DNA of 64,000 nucleotides from Streptomyces paludis (GTDB taxonomy: Bacteria > Actinomycetota > Actinomycetes > Streptomycetales > Streptomycetaceae). The notes below the pieces were generated by a model. It was not told where the DNA came from. It worked only from the letters and a program-made list of their open reading frames with translations, and made no database searches. The position numbers and the translations under genes were made by a program. Shown piece by piece: positions 1-8,170 of the stretch; positions within the stretch are counted from its first letter, which is position 1, and each line of letters starts with the position of its first letter. The DNA is taken from assembly GCF_003344965.1 (NCBI RefSeq), contig NZ_CP031194.1, forward strand, positions 1,984,001-2,048,000, written 5' to 3'.

Positions 1-249
1 CACCTGATCGACGCGGTCCCGGCGGGCAGCGAGGACGCGCGGCTGCTCCAGGTCCGCCGGGGCAGCCCGCTGCTGCGCCAGCGCCATCTGACGAACACCG
101 CGACGGGCCGGCCCATCGAGTGGACCGACGACCGCTACCGCGCGGGCAGCGTCGCCTTCAGCGTCAGCAACTCGGCGGCGGCGGCGCCGCTGTCACGGCA
201 CGCGGGCCCGGACGTGGCCCCGCCCCGGGGCGGCCGGGCGGCCGGCTGA
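1..249 (+). CDS. GntR-family regulator, C-terminal fragment (UTRA-type ligand domain)
   Basis: The window opens inside this gene; only the last 82 codons are present, in frame 1, ending at TGA 247-249. The visible part reads as the end of a UTRA effector domain: a strand with LLQVRRGSPLLRQRH, then the typical PIEWTDDRYRAGSVAFSVSN ending seen in HutC-type GntR regulators, followed by a short Ala/Gly/Pro tail. Such proteins bind DNA through an N-terminal winged helix that is not in this window, so target and ligand cannot be inferred. It converges with dusB, only 37 bases downstream. Confidence 0.75.
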   Translation, partial: HLIDAVPAGSEDARLLQVRRGSPLLRQRHLTNTATGRPIEWTDDRYRAGSVAFSVSNSAAAAPLSRHAGPDVAPPRGGRAAG

Positions 250-286
250 ACGGCGAGGTCAACCGGCCCGAAGTCTCCGGTGGCCG

Positions 287-1504
287 TCAGCCGCCCGAGG
301 TGTCCAGCTCGGCGTCCGCGCCGATGCCCGCGCAGTCGTACGGGTCCTTCAGCCAGCCGTCCGGCAGCGCGACCCGGTTGTTCCCCGAGGTCCGCCCGCG
401 CGGCCCGTCCGCGCCGTCCGGCCACGGCTGGTCCAGGTCCAGCCCGGCCATCAGCTCGTCGAACTGGTCCAGCGACGAGGTGATCGCGAGCTGCTTGCGC
501 AGCGTCGAACCGACCGAGAAGCCCTTCAGGTACCAGGCCACGTGCTTACGGAAGTCGATCACGCCCCGGGTCTCGTCCCCGATCCACTCCCCCAGCAGCT
601 GCGCGTGGCGCCGCATGACCCCGGCGACCTCGCGCAGGGTCGGCGCCGCGACCGTACCCGTACCCTCGAAGGCGGCCACCAGATCGCCGAAGAGCCAGGG
701 CCGCCCCAGGCAGCCGCGCCCCACGACGACGCCGTCGCAGCCCGTCTCGCGCACCATCCGCAGGGCGTCGCCGGCCGACCAGATGTCGCCGTTCCCGAGC
801 ACCGGGATCTCCGGGACATGCTCCTTGAGCCGCGCGATCGCGTCCCAGTCGGCGGTGCCGCCGTAGTGCTGGGCGGCGGTCCTGCCGTGCAGCGCGATGG
901 CCGTCACGCCCTCCTCGACCGCGATCCGGCCGGCGTCGAGGAAGGTGAGGTGGTCGTCGTCGATGCCCTTGCGCATCTTCATCGTGACCGGCAGCTCCCC
1001 GGCGTTCGCCACGGCCTCGCGCAGGATCGCCCGCAGCAGGGGCCGCTTGTACGGGAGCGCGGAGCCGCCGCCCCGGCGGGTGACCTTGGGCACCGGGCAG
1101 CCGAAGTTGAGGTCGATGTGGTCCGCGAGATCCTCGTCCACGATCATGCGGACGGCCTTGCCGACGGTGACGGGATCGACTCCGTACAGCTGGATGGAGC
1201 GGGGCGTCTCGGTCGCGTCGAAGTGGATGAGCTGCATGGTCTTCTCATTGCGCTCGACCAGCGCCCGCGTGGTGATCATCTCGCTGACGAACAGCCCCTT
1301 ACCTCCGCTGGCGTTGTCCATCGGGGGACGCCCCCCGAACCCCCGCGCGCCTTCGGCGAACTCCCTGCACAAGGTCCGGAAGGGAGCGTTCGTGATCCCG
1401 GCCATGGGCGCGAGCACCACCGGCGGCTGGACGGTGTACGGGCCGATGGCGAGCGGGGCGGCCGGGAGTGTGGCCGGAGGCGCGGCCTGGAGCTGAGCGG
1501 TCAT
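287..1504 (-). CDS. dusB: tRNA-dihydrouridine synthase
   Basis: An FMN-dependent TIM-barrel enzyme that reduces uridine to dihydrouridine in tRNA. Visible features are the N-terminal APMAGITNAPFR motif (about residues 32-43), the FGCPVPKV motif with the catalytic cysteine near residue 136, the NGDIWSAGDA strand and the FMN phosphate-binding GVVVGRGCLGRPWLF. I chose ATG 1504 because GAGGGAC lies about ten bases upstream; an in-frame GTG at 1522 overlaps that ribosome site. At 405 residues it is slightly longer than usual, owing to a Gly-rich insertion near residues 50-70. It is divergent from the drug exporter starting at 1558. Confidence 0.93.
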   Translation of the reverse strand: MTAQLQAAPPATLPAAPLAIGPYTVQPPVVLAPMAGITNAPFRTLCREFAEGARGFGGRPPMDNASGGKGLFVSEMITTRALVERNEKTMQLIHFDATETPRSIQLYGVDPVTVGKAVRMIVDEDLADHIDLNFGCPVPKVTRRGGGSALPYKRPLLRAILREAVANAGELPVTMKMRKGIDDDHLTFLDAGRIAVEEGVTAIALHGRTAAQHYGGTADWDAIARLKEHVPEIPVLGNGDIWSAGDALRMVRETGCDGVVVGRGCLGRPWLFGDLVAAFEGTGTVAAPTLREVAGVMRRHAQLLGEWIGDETRGVIDFRKHVAWYLKGFSVGSTLRKQLAITSSLDQFDELMAGLDLDQPWPDGADGPRGRTSGNNRVALPDGWLKDPYDCAGIGADAELDTSGG

Positions 1505-1544
1505 TCGGCCATTGTCCCTCACACGGGAACTTGTTAGTTAGACG

Positions 1545-1550
1545 TACTAT
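1545..1550 (+). promoter_or_regulatory. Candidate -10 element of the MFS gene, implying a leaderless transcript
   Basis: TACTAT lies 7-8 bases before the ATG at 1558 and there is no Shine-Dalgarno-like purine stretch between them. A transcript initiated from this hexamer would begin at or next to the start codon, as many Streptomyces transcripts do. The -35 region is not convincing. Confidence 0.35.
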
Positions 1551-1557
1551 CGACGAC

Positions 1558-3120
1558 ATGCACGAACTGAGCAACCGGCGCAAAACGCTGGTGCTGGCCA
1601 TCTGCTGTCTGAGTCTTCTGATTGTCAGCTTGGACAACACGATCCTCAATGTCGCCCTGCCCTCCATGCAGAGAGAGCTGCACGCCTCCGTCTCCGGGCT
1701 CCAGTGGACGATCGACGCGTACACCCTCGTGCTCGCCTCCCTGCTGATGCTCTCGGGCTCGACGGCCGACCGGATCGGCCGGCGCCGGGTGTTCCAGACC
1801 GGTCTGGTGCTCTTCACGCTCGGCTCGGCGCTCTGCTCGATCGCGCCGAACCTGGAGTCGCTGGTCGCCTTCCGGATGGTGCAGGCCATAGGCGGTTCGA
1901 TGCTCAATCCCGTCGCGATGTCGATCATCACCAACACCTTCACCGGGCCGCGCGAGCGGGCCCGCGCCATCGGTGTCTGGGGCGCGGTGGTGGGCATCTC
2001 GATGGCGGCGGGCCCGCTGATCGGCGGGCTGCTGGTGGACTCGGTCGGCTGGCGGTCGATCTTCTGGATCAATCTGCCGATCGGCGCCGTCGCCCTGCTG
2101 CTGACCTGGCGGTACGTCCCCGAATCGCGCGCCCCGAAGCCGCGCAGGCCCGACCCCGTGGGACAGCTGCTGGTGATCGGCGTCCTCGGCGCGCTGACGT
2201 ACGCGATCATCGAGGCGCCCTCGGCGGGCTGGACCTCGCCGCTGATCGTGTCGTTCGCCGCCGTCTCGGCGCTCTCGCTGGCCGGACTGGTGCTGTACGA
2301 GCCCAGGCGCGCGGAGCCGCTGATCGATCTGCGGTTCTTCCGGAGCGCCCCGTTCAGCGGCGCGACCGTGATCGCGGTGTGCGCGTTCGCCGCGCTGGGC
2401 GGGTTCCTCTTCCTCAATACGCTCTATCTTCAGAACGTCCGGGGCTTCTCCGCGCTCCACGCCGGGCTCTACATGCTCCCGATGGCCGCCATGACCTTCT
2501 TCTGCGCGCCGCTGTCGGGGCGGCTGATCGGCAGCCGGGGGCCCCGGCTGCCGCTGCTGATCGCCGGGGCCGGGATGACGGCGAGCGGGCTGCTCTTCGC
2601 CGTGTTCGACGCGGAGCGGACCACGGCGCTGCTGTTCACCGGGTATGTGCTGTTCGGCATCGGGTTCGGCATGGTCAACGCGCCCATCACCAACACCGCC
2701 GTCTCCGGGATGCCGCGCTCCCAGGCGGGGGTGGCGGCGGCCGTCGCGTCCACCAGCCGGCAGATCGGGCAGACGCTGGGGGTCGCGGTGATCGGCGCGG
2801 TGCTGGCGGGCGGGCTGGCGGGGGCGGCGGGCTCGGCGGCGTACGGGCACGGGTTCGCGGACGTGAGCCGCGCGGCCTGGTGGATCATCACGGCGTGCGG
2901 CGCGTGCGTCCTGCTGGTCGGCCTGCTGACCAGCGGTTCCTGGGCGCGCGGTACGGCGCTGCGGACGGCGGAGCGTCTGGAGCCGGCCGCCGTCGGCGCG
3001 GGTCCGCGCGCCACAGAGGACCGGCCCGCCGAGGACCGGCCCACCGAGGGCCGGTCCGGGGCGGCTCAGACCAGGGCGGCGGCCTCCGACGCGGACCGGG
3101 ATCCGGGCGCGGGCTCCTGA
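1558..3120 (+). CDS. MFS drug exporter, DHA2 (EmrB/QacA) type
   Basis: A 520-residue inner-membrane proton antiporter expected to have 14 membrane segments. The first helix ends in DNTILNVALPSMQ and the DRIGRRRVFQTG loop follows transmembrane segment 2; both are hallmarks of the DHA2 branch. A second conserved stretch is GPLIGGLLVDSVGWRSIFWINLPIG near residue 145. The C-terminal 45 residues are a charged, low-complexity cytoplasmic tail (EDRPAEDRP). Start chosen at ATG 1558, just before the first helix. Its 3' end overlaps the opposite-strand regulator by 55 bases, so the two messages are complementary at their ends. Substrate unknown. Confidence 0.88.
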   Translation: MHELSNRRKTLVLAICCLSLLIVSLDNTILNVALPSMQRELHASVSGLQWTIDAYTLVLASLLMLSGSTADRIGRRRVFQTGLVLFTLGSALCSIAPNLESLVAFRMVQAIGGSMLNPVAMSIITNTFTGPRERARAIGVWGAVVGISMAAGPLIGGLLVDSVGWRSIFWINLPIGAVALLLTWRYVPESRAPKPRRPDPVGQLLVIGVLGALTYAIIEAPSAGWTSPLIVSFAAVSALSLAGLVLYEPRRAEPLIDLRFFRSAPFSGATVIAVCAFAALGGFLFLNTLYLQNVRGFSALHAGLYMLPMAAMTFFCAPLSGRLIGSRGPRLPLLIAGAGMTASGLLFAVFDAERTTALLFTGYVLFGIGFGMVNAPITNTAVSGMPRSQAGVAAAVASTSRQIGQTLGVAVIGAVLAGGLAGAAGSAAYGHGFADVSRAAWWIITACGACVLLVGLLTSGSWARGTALRTAERLEPAAVGAGPRATEDRPAEDRPTEGRSGAAQTRAAASDADRDPGAGS

Positions 3121-3974
3121 CCCCGGGCGGGCCCGGCGGACGCCGCCTCCGGCCCCGGCACCGACTCCTGGAGCCGTACCAGCCGGCGCCGGGAATCCTC
3201 GTCCACCGGCACATAGCTCACGAGCCGGGGCCCGGACGCGGGGCCCAGCCAGAGGTTGGTGTGCGCCAGATTGAGCTGCCCGACCCGGGAGTTGACGAAT
3301 CGCTTCGTCCGGTCCCCGACAGGCGCGACCACCTCGTGCCGCTCCCAGATCTCCCGGAACTCGGGCGACGCCGCGAGCAGCCGTCCGAGCAGCGTCTTCC
3401 ACGGCGGCTCGGCGAGATGCTCGGCCATGGAGGCACGGAACTTGGCCACCATGATCCGGCAGGTCTCGTCGCGGTTGCCGAGCGAGGCCCGCCATCCGTC
3501 GTGGGTGAAGGCCAGCCACAGACAGTTGCGGTCCTCGGGCGGCAGCGCGTCCAGATCGCACATGAGCACCCGGTACGTGCTGTTGTACGCGAGGATGTCG
3601 TACCGGCTGTTCTGCACACAGGACGGGAACGGCTCCAGCCGCTCCAGCATCTGCCGCAGCGCGGGCGTGATGGTGGGGCAGGGCGTCCCGGGGGCCGGAT
3701 CGGCGGTCGCCGCGAGGGCGAAGAGATGGTGGCGCTCCCCGGCGTCGAGCAGCAGCGCCCTGGCCAGCGCGTCCAGCACCTGCGCGGACACCTGGATGGG
3801 CCGGGCCTGCTCCAGCCACGTGTACCAGGTCACCCCGACGGCCGACAGCTGGGCGACCTCCTCACGCCGCAGTCCCGGCGTACGCCGACGTCTGCCCCGG
3901 TCCAGCCCCACCTGCTCGGGTGTGATGCGCTCGCGGCGGCTGCGCAGGAAACCCGCCAGCTCGTGCCGCCGCAT
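3066..3974 (-). CDS. XRE-family regulator with MmyB-type ligand domain
   Basis: A helix-turn-helix DNA-binding protein. Residues 1-70 form the HTH, with the family signature RTPGLRREEVAQLSAVGVTWYTWLEQ. Residues 90-270 resemble the MmyB-like PAS domain (YNSTYRVLM, RDETCRIMVAKFRASMAEH, HTNLWLGPASGPRLVSY), which is thought to bind a fatty acid-like ligand. ATG 3974 is preceded by AGGAG at good spacing; an alternative ATG at 4022 would add 16 residues but its GGAGG sits too close. It is divergent from the PEP mutase-like gene, a common arrangement for a regulator and its target. A relative lies at 44340-45212. Confidence 0.87.
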   Translation of the reverse strand: MRRHELAGFLRSRRERITPEQVGLDRGRRRRTPGLRREEVAQLSAVGVTWYTWLEQARPIQVSAQVLDALARALLLDAGERHHLFALAATADPAPGTPCPTITPALRQMLERLEPFPSCVQNSRYDILAYNSTYRVLMCDLDALPPEDRNCLWLAFTHDGWRASLGNRDETCRIMVAKFRASMAEHLAEPPWKTLLGRLLAASPEFREIWERHEVVAPVGDRTKRFVNSRVGQLNLAHTNLWLGPASGPRLVSYVPVDEDSRRRLVRLQESVPGPEAASAGPARGQEPAPGSRSASEAAALV

Positions 3975-4143
3975 CTCCGTCTCCTGGCCCGCCGTCGTAC
4001 CGGGCCCCGCGGAAGTACTCATCCCTCCAGGGTGCCGCAGCGCCGACACCATTACCAGGTACGCCCGGTACCCGGATCGCGGCGGCGGCGAGCGGCGGAA
4101 ATCCACTGGCCCCGAGGGCATCACCGCTGGTGAAGTGGGTGCC

Positions 4144-4989
4144 ATGAGCACACTCAAGGACCGGGCACTGCTCCTGGGCGCCCTGCACGTCCCCGGGAAG
4201 CCCCTCGTCCTGCCCAACGCCTGGGACGCGGCCTCGGCCCGGCTCGCGGAGGAGGCCGGCGCCGCCGCCGTCGCCACCACCAGCGCCGGAGTGTCCTGGA
4301 CGCTCGGGTACGGCGACGGGGACCGGCTCGACCGGGCGACCGCGCTGGCGGCGGTGGCGCGGATCGCCGCCGCCGTCCGGGTCCCGGTCACCGCCGACAT
4401 CGAGAGCGGCTACGGCGCCACCCCGGCGGAGGTGGCCGACACCGTACGGGGTGTGCTGGACGCCGGGGCCGTCGGCGTCAACCTGGAGGACACACTGCGC
4501 ACCGGCGACGGGCCGCTGCGGCCCGTCGCCGAGCAGGCCGCGCGGATCGCCGCCGCGCGCGCCGCCGCCGACGCCGCCGGGGTGCCGCTGTTCCTCAACG
4601 CCCGGATCGACACGCACCGGCTGCCGTCCGGGGACCTGGCCGCCCGGATCGCGGAGACGCTGGCCAGGGCCGCCGCGTACCGGGCGGCGGGCGCGGACGG
4701 GGTGTTCGTGCTCGGCGCCTTCGACCGGGCGGCCGTATCGGCCCTGGTGGACGGGGTCGAGGCGCCGCTCAACCTGCTCGCGGGGCCCGGCTCGCTGCCC
4801 GTGTCCGTACTGGCGGAGCTGGGGGTGGCCAGGATCAGCGCCGGCTCCTCGATCGCCGAGGCCGCGTACGGCCTGGCCGCGCGCGCCGCCCGCGAGCTGC
4901 TCACCGACGGTACGTACACGGCCCTCGACGGCCGGCTCGACTACGGCGCGTTCAACGCGCTGATGCTCGACCGTACGGCGGCGGCCTGA
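4144..4989 (+). CDS. Isocitrate lyase / PEP mutase family enzyme
   Basis: A 281-residue TIM-barrel protein of the isocitrate lyase/phosphoenolpyruvate mutase superfamily, whose members make or break C-C or P-C bonds next to carboxylates using Mg2+. Visible signatures are LPNAWDAASARL (about residues 22-33), TTSAGVSWTLGYGDG, VTADIESGYG with the metal-binding acidic residues, GVNLED and LFLNARIDTH. No phosphonate genes are nearby, so phosphonate synthesis is not supported and the exact substrate is open. The start ATG 4144 follows a weak GGTGAAG. The divergent XRE gene is its likely regulator. Confidence 0.85.
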   Translation: MSTLKDRALLLGALHVPGKPLVLPNAWDAASARLAEEAGAAAVATTSAGVSWTLGYGDGDRLDRATALAAVARIAAAVRVPVTADIESGYGATPAEVADTVRGVLDAGAVGVNLEDTLRTGDGPLRPVAEQAARIAAARAAADAAGVPLFLNARIDTHRLPSGDLAARIAETLARAAAYRAAGADGVFVLGAFDRAAVSALVDGVEAPLNLLAGPGSLPVSVLAELGVARISAGSSIAEAAYGLAARAARELLTDGTYTALDGRLDYGAFNALMLDRTAAA

Positions 4990-5022
4990 GCATTGCGCCC
5001 CGGCCGCCCTCATCACGCCCGG

Positions 5023-5044
5023 TCAGCGCCCGCTCAGCGCCCGC
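5023..5044. repeat. Tandem 11-bp duplication over the lacI-type stop codon
   Basis: The unit TCAGCGCCCGC occurs twice back to back (5023-5033 and 5034-5044). On the minus strand it contains the last two codons and the TGA stop of the LacI-type gene, so a second in-frame-looking copy of the gene end follows the real one. Confidence 0.7.
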
Positions 5045-6092
5045 TCACGCCGCCGCCGCTGCTGTCCCGTACCACCAGCTCGGGCGTCAGCAGGACCTGC
5101 TCCGGCTCCGCCGCCGGGTCCTTGATCCGGGCGAGCAGCAGCCGCGTACAGCTGCGGCCCGCCTCCTCCAGCGGCTGGCGGACGGTGGAGAGCGCCGGGG
5201 CGAGCATCGCGGCGGCGGCCGAGTCGTCGAAGCCGACGACCGCGACGTCCCGCCCCGGTGTCCGCCCGCTGTCGAGCAGCGCCCGGTAGCAGCCGAGGGC
5301 GAGGGTGTCGCTCGCCGTGACGACGGCGGTGACGCCCCGGTCCAGCAGCGGGCCGATCGCCTCGCGCGCGGCCTCCACGTCGTCGCGGGAGGCGGCCCGC
5401 AGCCCGCGTACCGGCAGCGCGTGCCGGGCCATCGCCTCCCGCCAGCCGCGCGCCCGGTCGTCGCCGGTGCCGGAGCCCCGGGGCCAGCCGAGGAAGGCGA
5501 TCCTGCGGTGGCCGAGGGCGGCGAGGTGGTCCACCGCGGCCCCGGTCCCGTGCGCGCCGTCGACGTCCACCCAGTCCCCCTGCTCCCGGGCCGCCCAGGG
5601 GCGGCCGAAGGAGACGAAGGGGATGTCCCGCTTGCGCAGCCAGTCGGGGCGGGGGTCGCCCCGGTAGGTGTTGCCGATGACGAACGCGTCCACCGACCGT
5701 TCTCGTAACAGCTCGGCGTAGCAGTCGGGTTCGTCCTTGACGGCGGCGGGCACGGCGAAGAGCAGCACGCGGTAGCCGGCCCGGTGGGCGGAGTCCGAGA
5801 GCGCGTGCAGGAAGTGCTCCATCACCGGCCGGGCGACCCCGTCGGGCGTGGGCTGGACCCCGTAGCCGATCAGCAGGCTCGACCGGGTGCGCAGCAGGCG
5901 CGCGGCCTGGTGGGGCCGGTAGTCCAGCTCGGTTATCGCCCGGCGCACCCGCTCCAGGGTCTCGGTGGCCAGCAGTTCGGGCGAGTTGAGCGCGTTGGAC
6001 ACCGTCTGGGGTGACACCCCGGCCCGTTGGGCGACCAGGGCGAGCGTCGGCGGCCGGTCGCGCCCGCCGCCCGACGGTGTCGTACGTGCCAT
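5034..6092 (-). CDS. LacI-family transcriptional regulator
   Basis: A 352-residue repressor-type protein. Residues 15-70 form the LacI helix-turn-helix and hinge (LALVAQRAGVSPQTVSNALN, then ITELDYRPHQAARLLRTR). The rest is a periplasmic-binding-protein-like sugar-sensing domain (FVIGNTYRGDPRP, VDVDGAHGTGAAVDHL, HRRIAFLGWP, VVGFDDSAAAAMLAPALSTVRQP). Codon 129 (5706-5708) is a TTA leucine codon, which in Streptomyces requires the bldA tRNA, so synthesis may be developmentally delayed. No sugar transport or hydrolase gene is adjacent; pstB lies upstream on the same strand. Targets unknown. Confidence 0.9.
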   Translation of the reverse strand: MARTTPSGGGRDRPPTLALVAQRAGVSPQTVSNALNSPELLATETLERVRRAITELDYRPHQAARLLRTRSSLLIGYGVQPTPDGVARPVMEHFLHALSDSAHRAGYRVLLFAVPAAVKDEPDCYAELLRERSVDAFVIGNTYRGDPRPDWLRKRDIPFVSFGRPWAAREQGDWVDVDGAHGTGAAVDHLAALGHRRIAFLGWPRGSGTGDDRARGWREAMARHALPVRGLRAASRDDVEAAREAIGPLLDRGVTAVVTASDTLALGCYRALLDSGRTPGRDVAVVGFDDSAAAAMLAPALSTVRQPLEEAGRSCTRLLLARIKDPAAEPEQVLLTPELVVRDSSGGGVSGR

Positions 6093-6135
6093 CTCATCGC
6101 CTCCGTCTTCGGCGCCAAAACAGCGCCTTCGAGGA

Positions 6136-6158
6136 ACGATAAGATCATTTTCGATCGT
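6136..6158. promoter_or_regulatory. Candidate operator of the LacI-type gene
   Basis: ACGAT (6136-6140) and ATCGT (6154-6158) are inverted repeats flanking an AT-rich core 44 bases before the LacI start, in an otherwise GC-rich intergenic region. The position suits autoregulation. Inference only. Confidence 0.3.
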
Positions 6159-6209
6159 GCGGCACCGGATTTCGGACAGGAACGCTACCCGGCCGCTGCC
6201 CTTTTGGCC

Positions 6210-7088
6210 TTATCCGAAGCGTCCATTGACATAGTCGGCGGTACGGGAATCGGCCGGTTCGGCGAACATCGCGTCCGTCGGGCCGTGTTCGACGATGCCT
6301 CCGGGGGTGCCCTGTTCGGCGAGGAAGAAGGCGCAGCGGTCGGAGACCCGGGCCGCCTGCTGCATGTTGTGCGTGACGATGACGACCGTGACCTCGCCGG
6401 CCAGTTCCTTGATCGTCTCCTCGACCCGCCGGGTGGAGGTCGGGTCGAGGGCCGAGCACGGCTCGTCCATGAGCAGCACCTGCGGCCGGACCGCCAGGGA
6501 GCGGGCGATGCAGAGCCGCTGCTGCTGGCCGCCGGAGAGCGCGCCGCCGGGCTGGCGGAGCCGGTCGCGGACCTCGTTCCAGAGCCCGGCCTTGGTCAGA
6601 CAGTGCTCGACCAGATCGTCCTTGGTGTCCCGGCCGGCCCGGACGCCGGTCAGCTTCAGCCCGGCGGTCACATTGTCGTACACGGACATGGCGGGGAACG
6701 GGTTCGGCTTCTGGAAGACCATGCCGATGTGCCGGCGGGCATCGGTCAGCCGGCGCTCGGGGGCGTAGATGTCCTGGCCGCTGAGGAGCACCTCACCGGC
6801 GAGCGAGGCGGCGGGGTTGAGTTCGTGCATCCGGTTGAGGATCCGGAGGAAGGTGGACTTTCCGCAGCCGGAGGGGCCGATCAGGGCCGTGACCCGGCCG
6901 GCCGGCATCGTCAGCGACACCCGGTCGAGGACCTTGTGGTCACCGAACCAGGCCGAGACCGCGCGGGCCTCCAACTCGGCGGCGGTGCCGTCACCGGGCG
7001 CCGGAGCCACGCCCTGGGTCCGGGCCTGCGCCTGGGGCGCTGCTTCCGTCGTGGGAAGGCGGAGGGTGTCGGCGGGAGAGGCGGTCAT
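6210..7088 (-). CDS. pstB: Phosphate-type ABC transporter ATPase PstB
   Basis: The cytoplasmic ATPase that powers PstC-PstA. Walker A GPSGCGKST is at residues 71-79; the signature LSGGQQQRL, Walker B VLLMDEPCSALD and H-loop VIVTHN follow in normal order. The N-terminal 40 residues are an Ala/Thr-rich extension not needed for the fold. AAGGACG sits just before the ATG at 7088. It is the last gene of the minus-strand cluster and is separated from the preceding sortase-fold gene by 162 bases containing ACCGGA-type repeats. In most Streptomyces pst operons pstB directly follows pstA, so its position here, seven genes away, is odd. Confidence 0.92.
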   Translation of the reverse strand: MTASPADTLRLPTTEAAPQAQARTQGVAPAPGDGTAAELEARAVSAWFGDHKVLDRVSLTMPAGRVTALIGPSGCGKSTFLRILNRMHELNPAASLAGEVLLSGQDIYAPERRLTDARRHIGMVFQKPNPFPAMSVYDNVTAGLKLTGVRAGRDTKDDLVEHCLTKAGLWNEVRDRLRQPGGALSGGQQQRLCIARSLAVRPQVLLMDEPCSALDPTSTRRVEETIKELAGEVTVVIVTHNMQQAARVSDRCAFFLAEQGTPGGIVEHGPTDAMFAEPADSRTADYVNGRFG

Positions 7089-7165
7089 GTCACGTCCTTT
7101 CAGAAGGAATCAGCAGGAATACGGAAGAGAAGCGGCGGGCGGGAGGGGATAAGGCGCGGAGGGTC

Positions 7166-7243
7166 TCCCGGTACGGAACCGGGCGCCGCAACCGGAACCG
7201 GAACCCGGCGCCGGAAACGGCGTCAGAACCGGAACCGGAACCC
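7166..7243. repeat. ACCGGA-type short repeats between sortase-fold gene and pstB
   Basis: The intergenic region is made mostly of imperfect repeats of a six-base AACCGG/ACCGGA unit interrupted by GGCGCCG. Several arms can pair with each other. It may act as a processing or attenuation structure before pstB, or simply be slippage-prone sequence. Confidence 0.5.
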
Positions 7244-7250
7244 CCCGGCC

Positions 7251-8168
7251 TCACAGCAGATTCGGCAGCAGCTCCGCCGCCCGGTCCGCCACGACAAACC
7301 CCAGCGCGCCCAGCACCGGTACGCCGATGACCCATGCCTCCCGCCGGCCCGACCGTGCCCGTACCCAGGCCAGGGCCGCGCCCGCGAGCAGCAGCAGCTG
7401 CCCCCAGAGGACCAGTGACAGCCACGCCGACTCCATGCCCGCCATCGGCTTCTCGTCGCCGGGCAGGGTGCCCGCCGAGTACAGCGGCGCGGCGGCCGGC
7501 TGGGCCGCCGAGACCAGGTCCGCGTCGACGCGCAGCAGCCCGCCGGGGAGGAAGGGCCGGCCCGCCCCGGTGATCAGGGTGAGCCGTCCGGCGCCGGCGG
7601 CGAGGACGGGCGGCTGCGGATCGCCGGCCCGCCGTACCCCGCTGACCTTGTAGGTGTGCTTGCCCTGGCCGGTGGTGACGGTGATCTCGTCACCGGCGCG
7701 CAGCTCGTCGAGGTGCGCGAAGGGCCCGCCGTACGCGGCCTGCCGGCCCATCACCAGGCTGACCCCGGGCTGCCCCGGCAGGACGGTGTCGCGGCGGTGT
7801 CCGGGGGCCGAGGTGAGCACCTCCGAGGTGGTGCCCTCCGCGATGACCTCCCGCAGTCCGAGCGTACGGATCTCCAGCAGACCGACGGGCGCCCCGAGGG
7901 CGAGCTGCTCGCCCTCCAGGGTGCGCGGGCCGACCGGGGCCGTCGCGTTGGCCAGTTGTTCGCGCAGGGCGGCGTGCGCCACCTGCTGGTCGCGGCCGTG
8001 CCGGAGGTCGCCGAGCGGCCCCAGATTCGCGACGAATCCGAGCAGCAGGGCGGCCAGGATGCTGAGCGCCGCGCCGGTGGCGCGCAACGCCGGGCCGGCC
8101 GGGCGCTGGGAGGGCGCCCGGCCGGCCCGTGGGGCGCTGGGTGCGCGCTCCAGGGTTCTCGCGTTCAA
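7251..8168 (-). CDS. Sortase-fold membrane protein lacking catalytic His and Cys
   Basis: A 305-residue protein with an N-terminal membrane segment (about 33-50), a sortase E/F-like beta-barrel domain (about 85-220) and two C-terminal membrane segments (about 250-270 and 279-297). The domain keeps the family landmarks YGGPFAHLDELRAGDEITV and GRLTLIT. However, the expected GHR before YG-PF reads GRQ (Arg142 in place of His) and the expected TLxTC reads TLITG (Gly201 in place of Cys). It therefore should not transpeptidate by the usual mechanism. The TTG start at 8168 follows AGGTGAG and lies two bases after the stop of the Ig-repeat gene. Role unknown; possibly scaffolding or substrate recognition for the anchored proteins of this cluster. 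Confidence 0.75.
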   Translation of the reverse strand: MNARTLERAPSAPRAGRAPSQRPAGPALRATGAALSILAALLLGFVANLGPLGDLRHGRDQQVAHAALREQLANATAPVGPRTLEGEQLALGAPVGLLEIRTLGLREVIAEGTTSEVLTSAPGHRRDTVLPGQPGVSLVMGRQAAYGGPFAHLDELRAGDEITVTTGQGKHTYKVSGVRRAGDPQPPVLAAGAGRLTLITGAGRPFLPGGLLRVDADLVSAAQPAAAPLYSAGTLPGDEKPMAGMESAWLSLVLWGQLLLLAGAALAWVRARSGRREAWVIGVPVLGALGFVVADRAAELLPNLL

Positions 8169-8170
8169 CG

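Noticed and set aside
1534..3819. Very long minus-strand open frame opposite the MFS exporter
   Set aside because: It is antisense to a clear 14-helix transporter, has no recognisable domain, is rich in Arg/Ala/Gly, and crosses into the regulator gene. Open antisense frames are common at this G+C.
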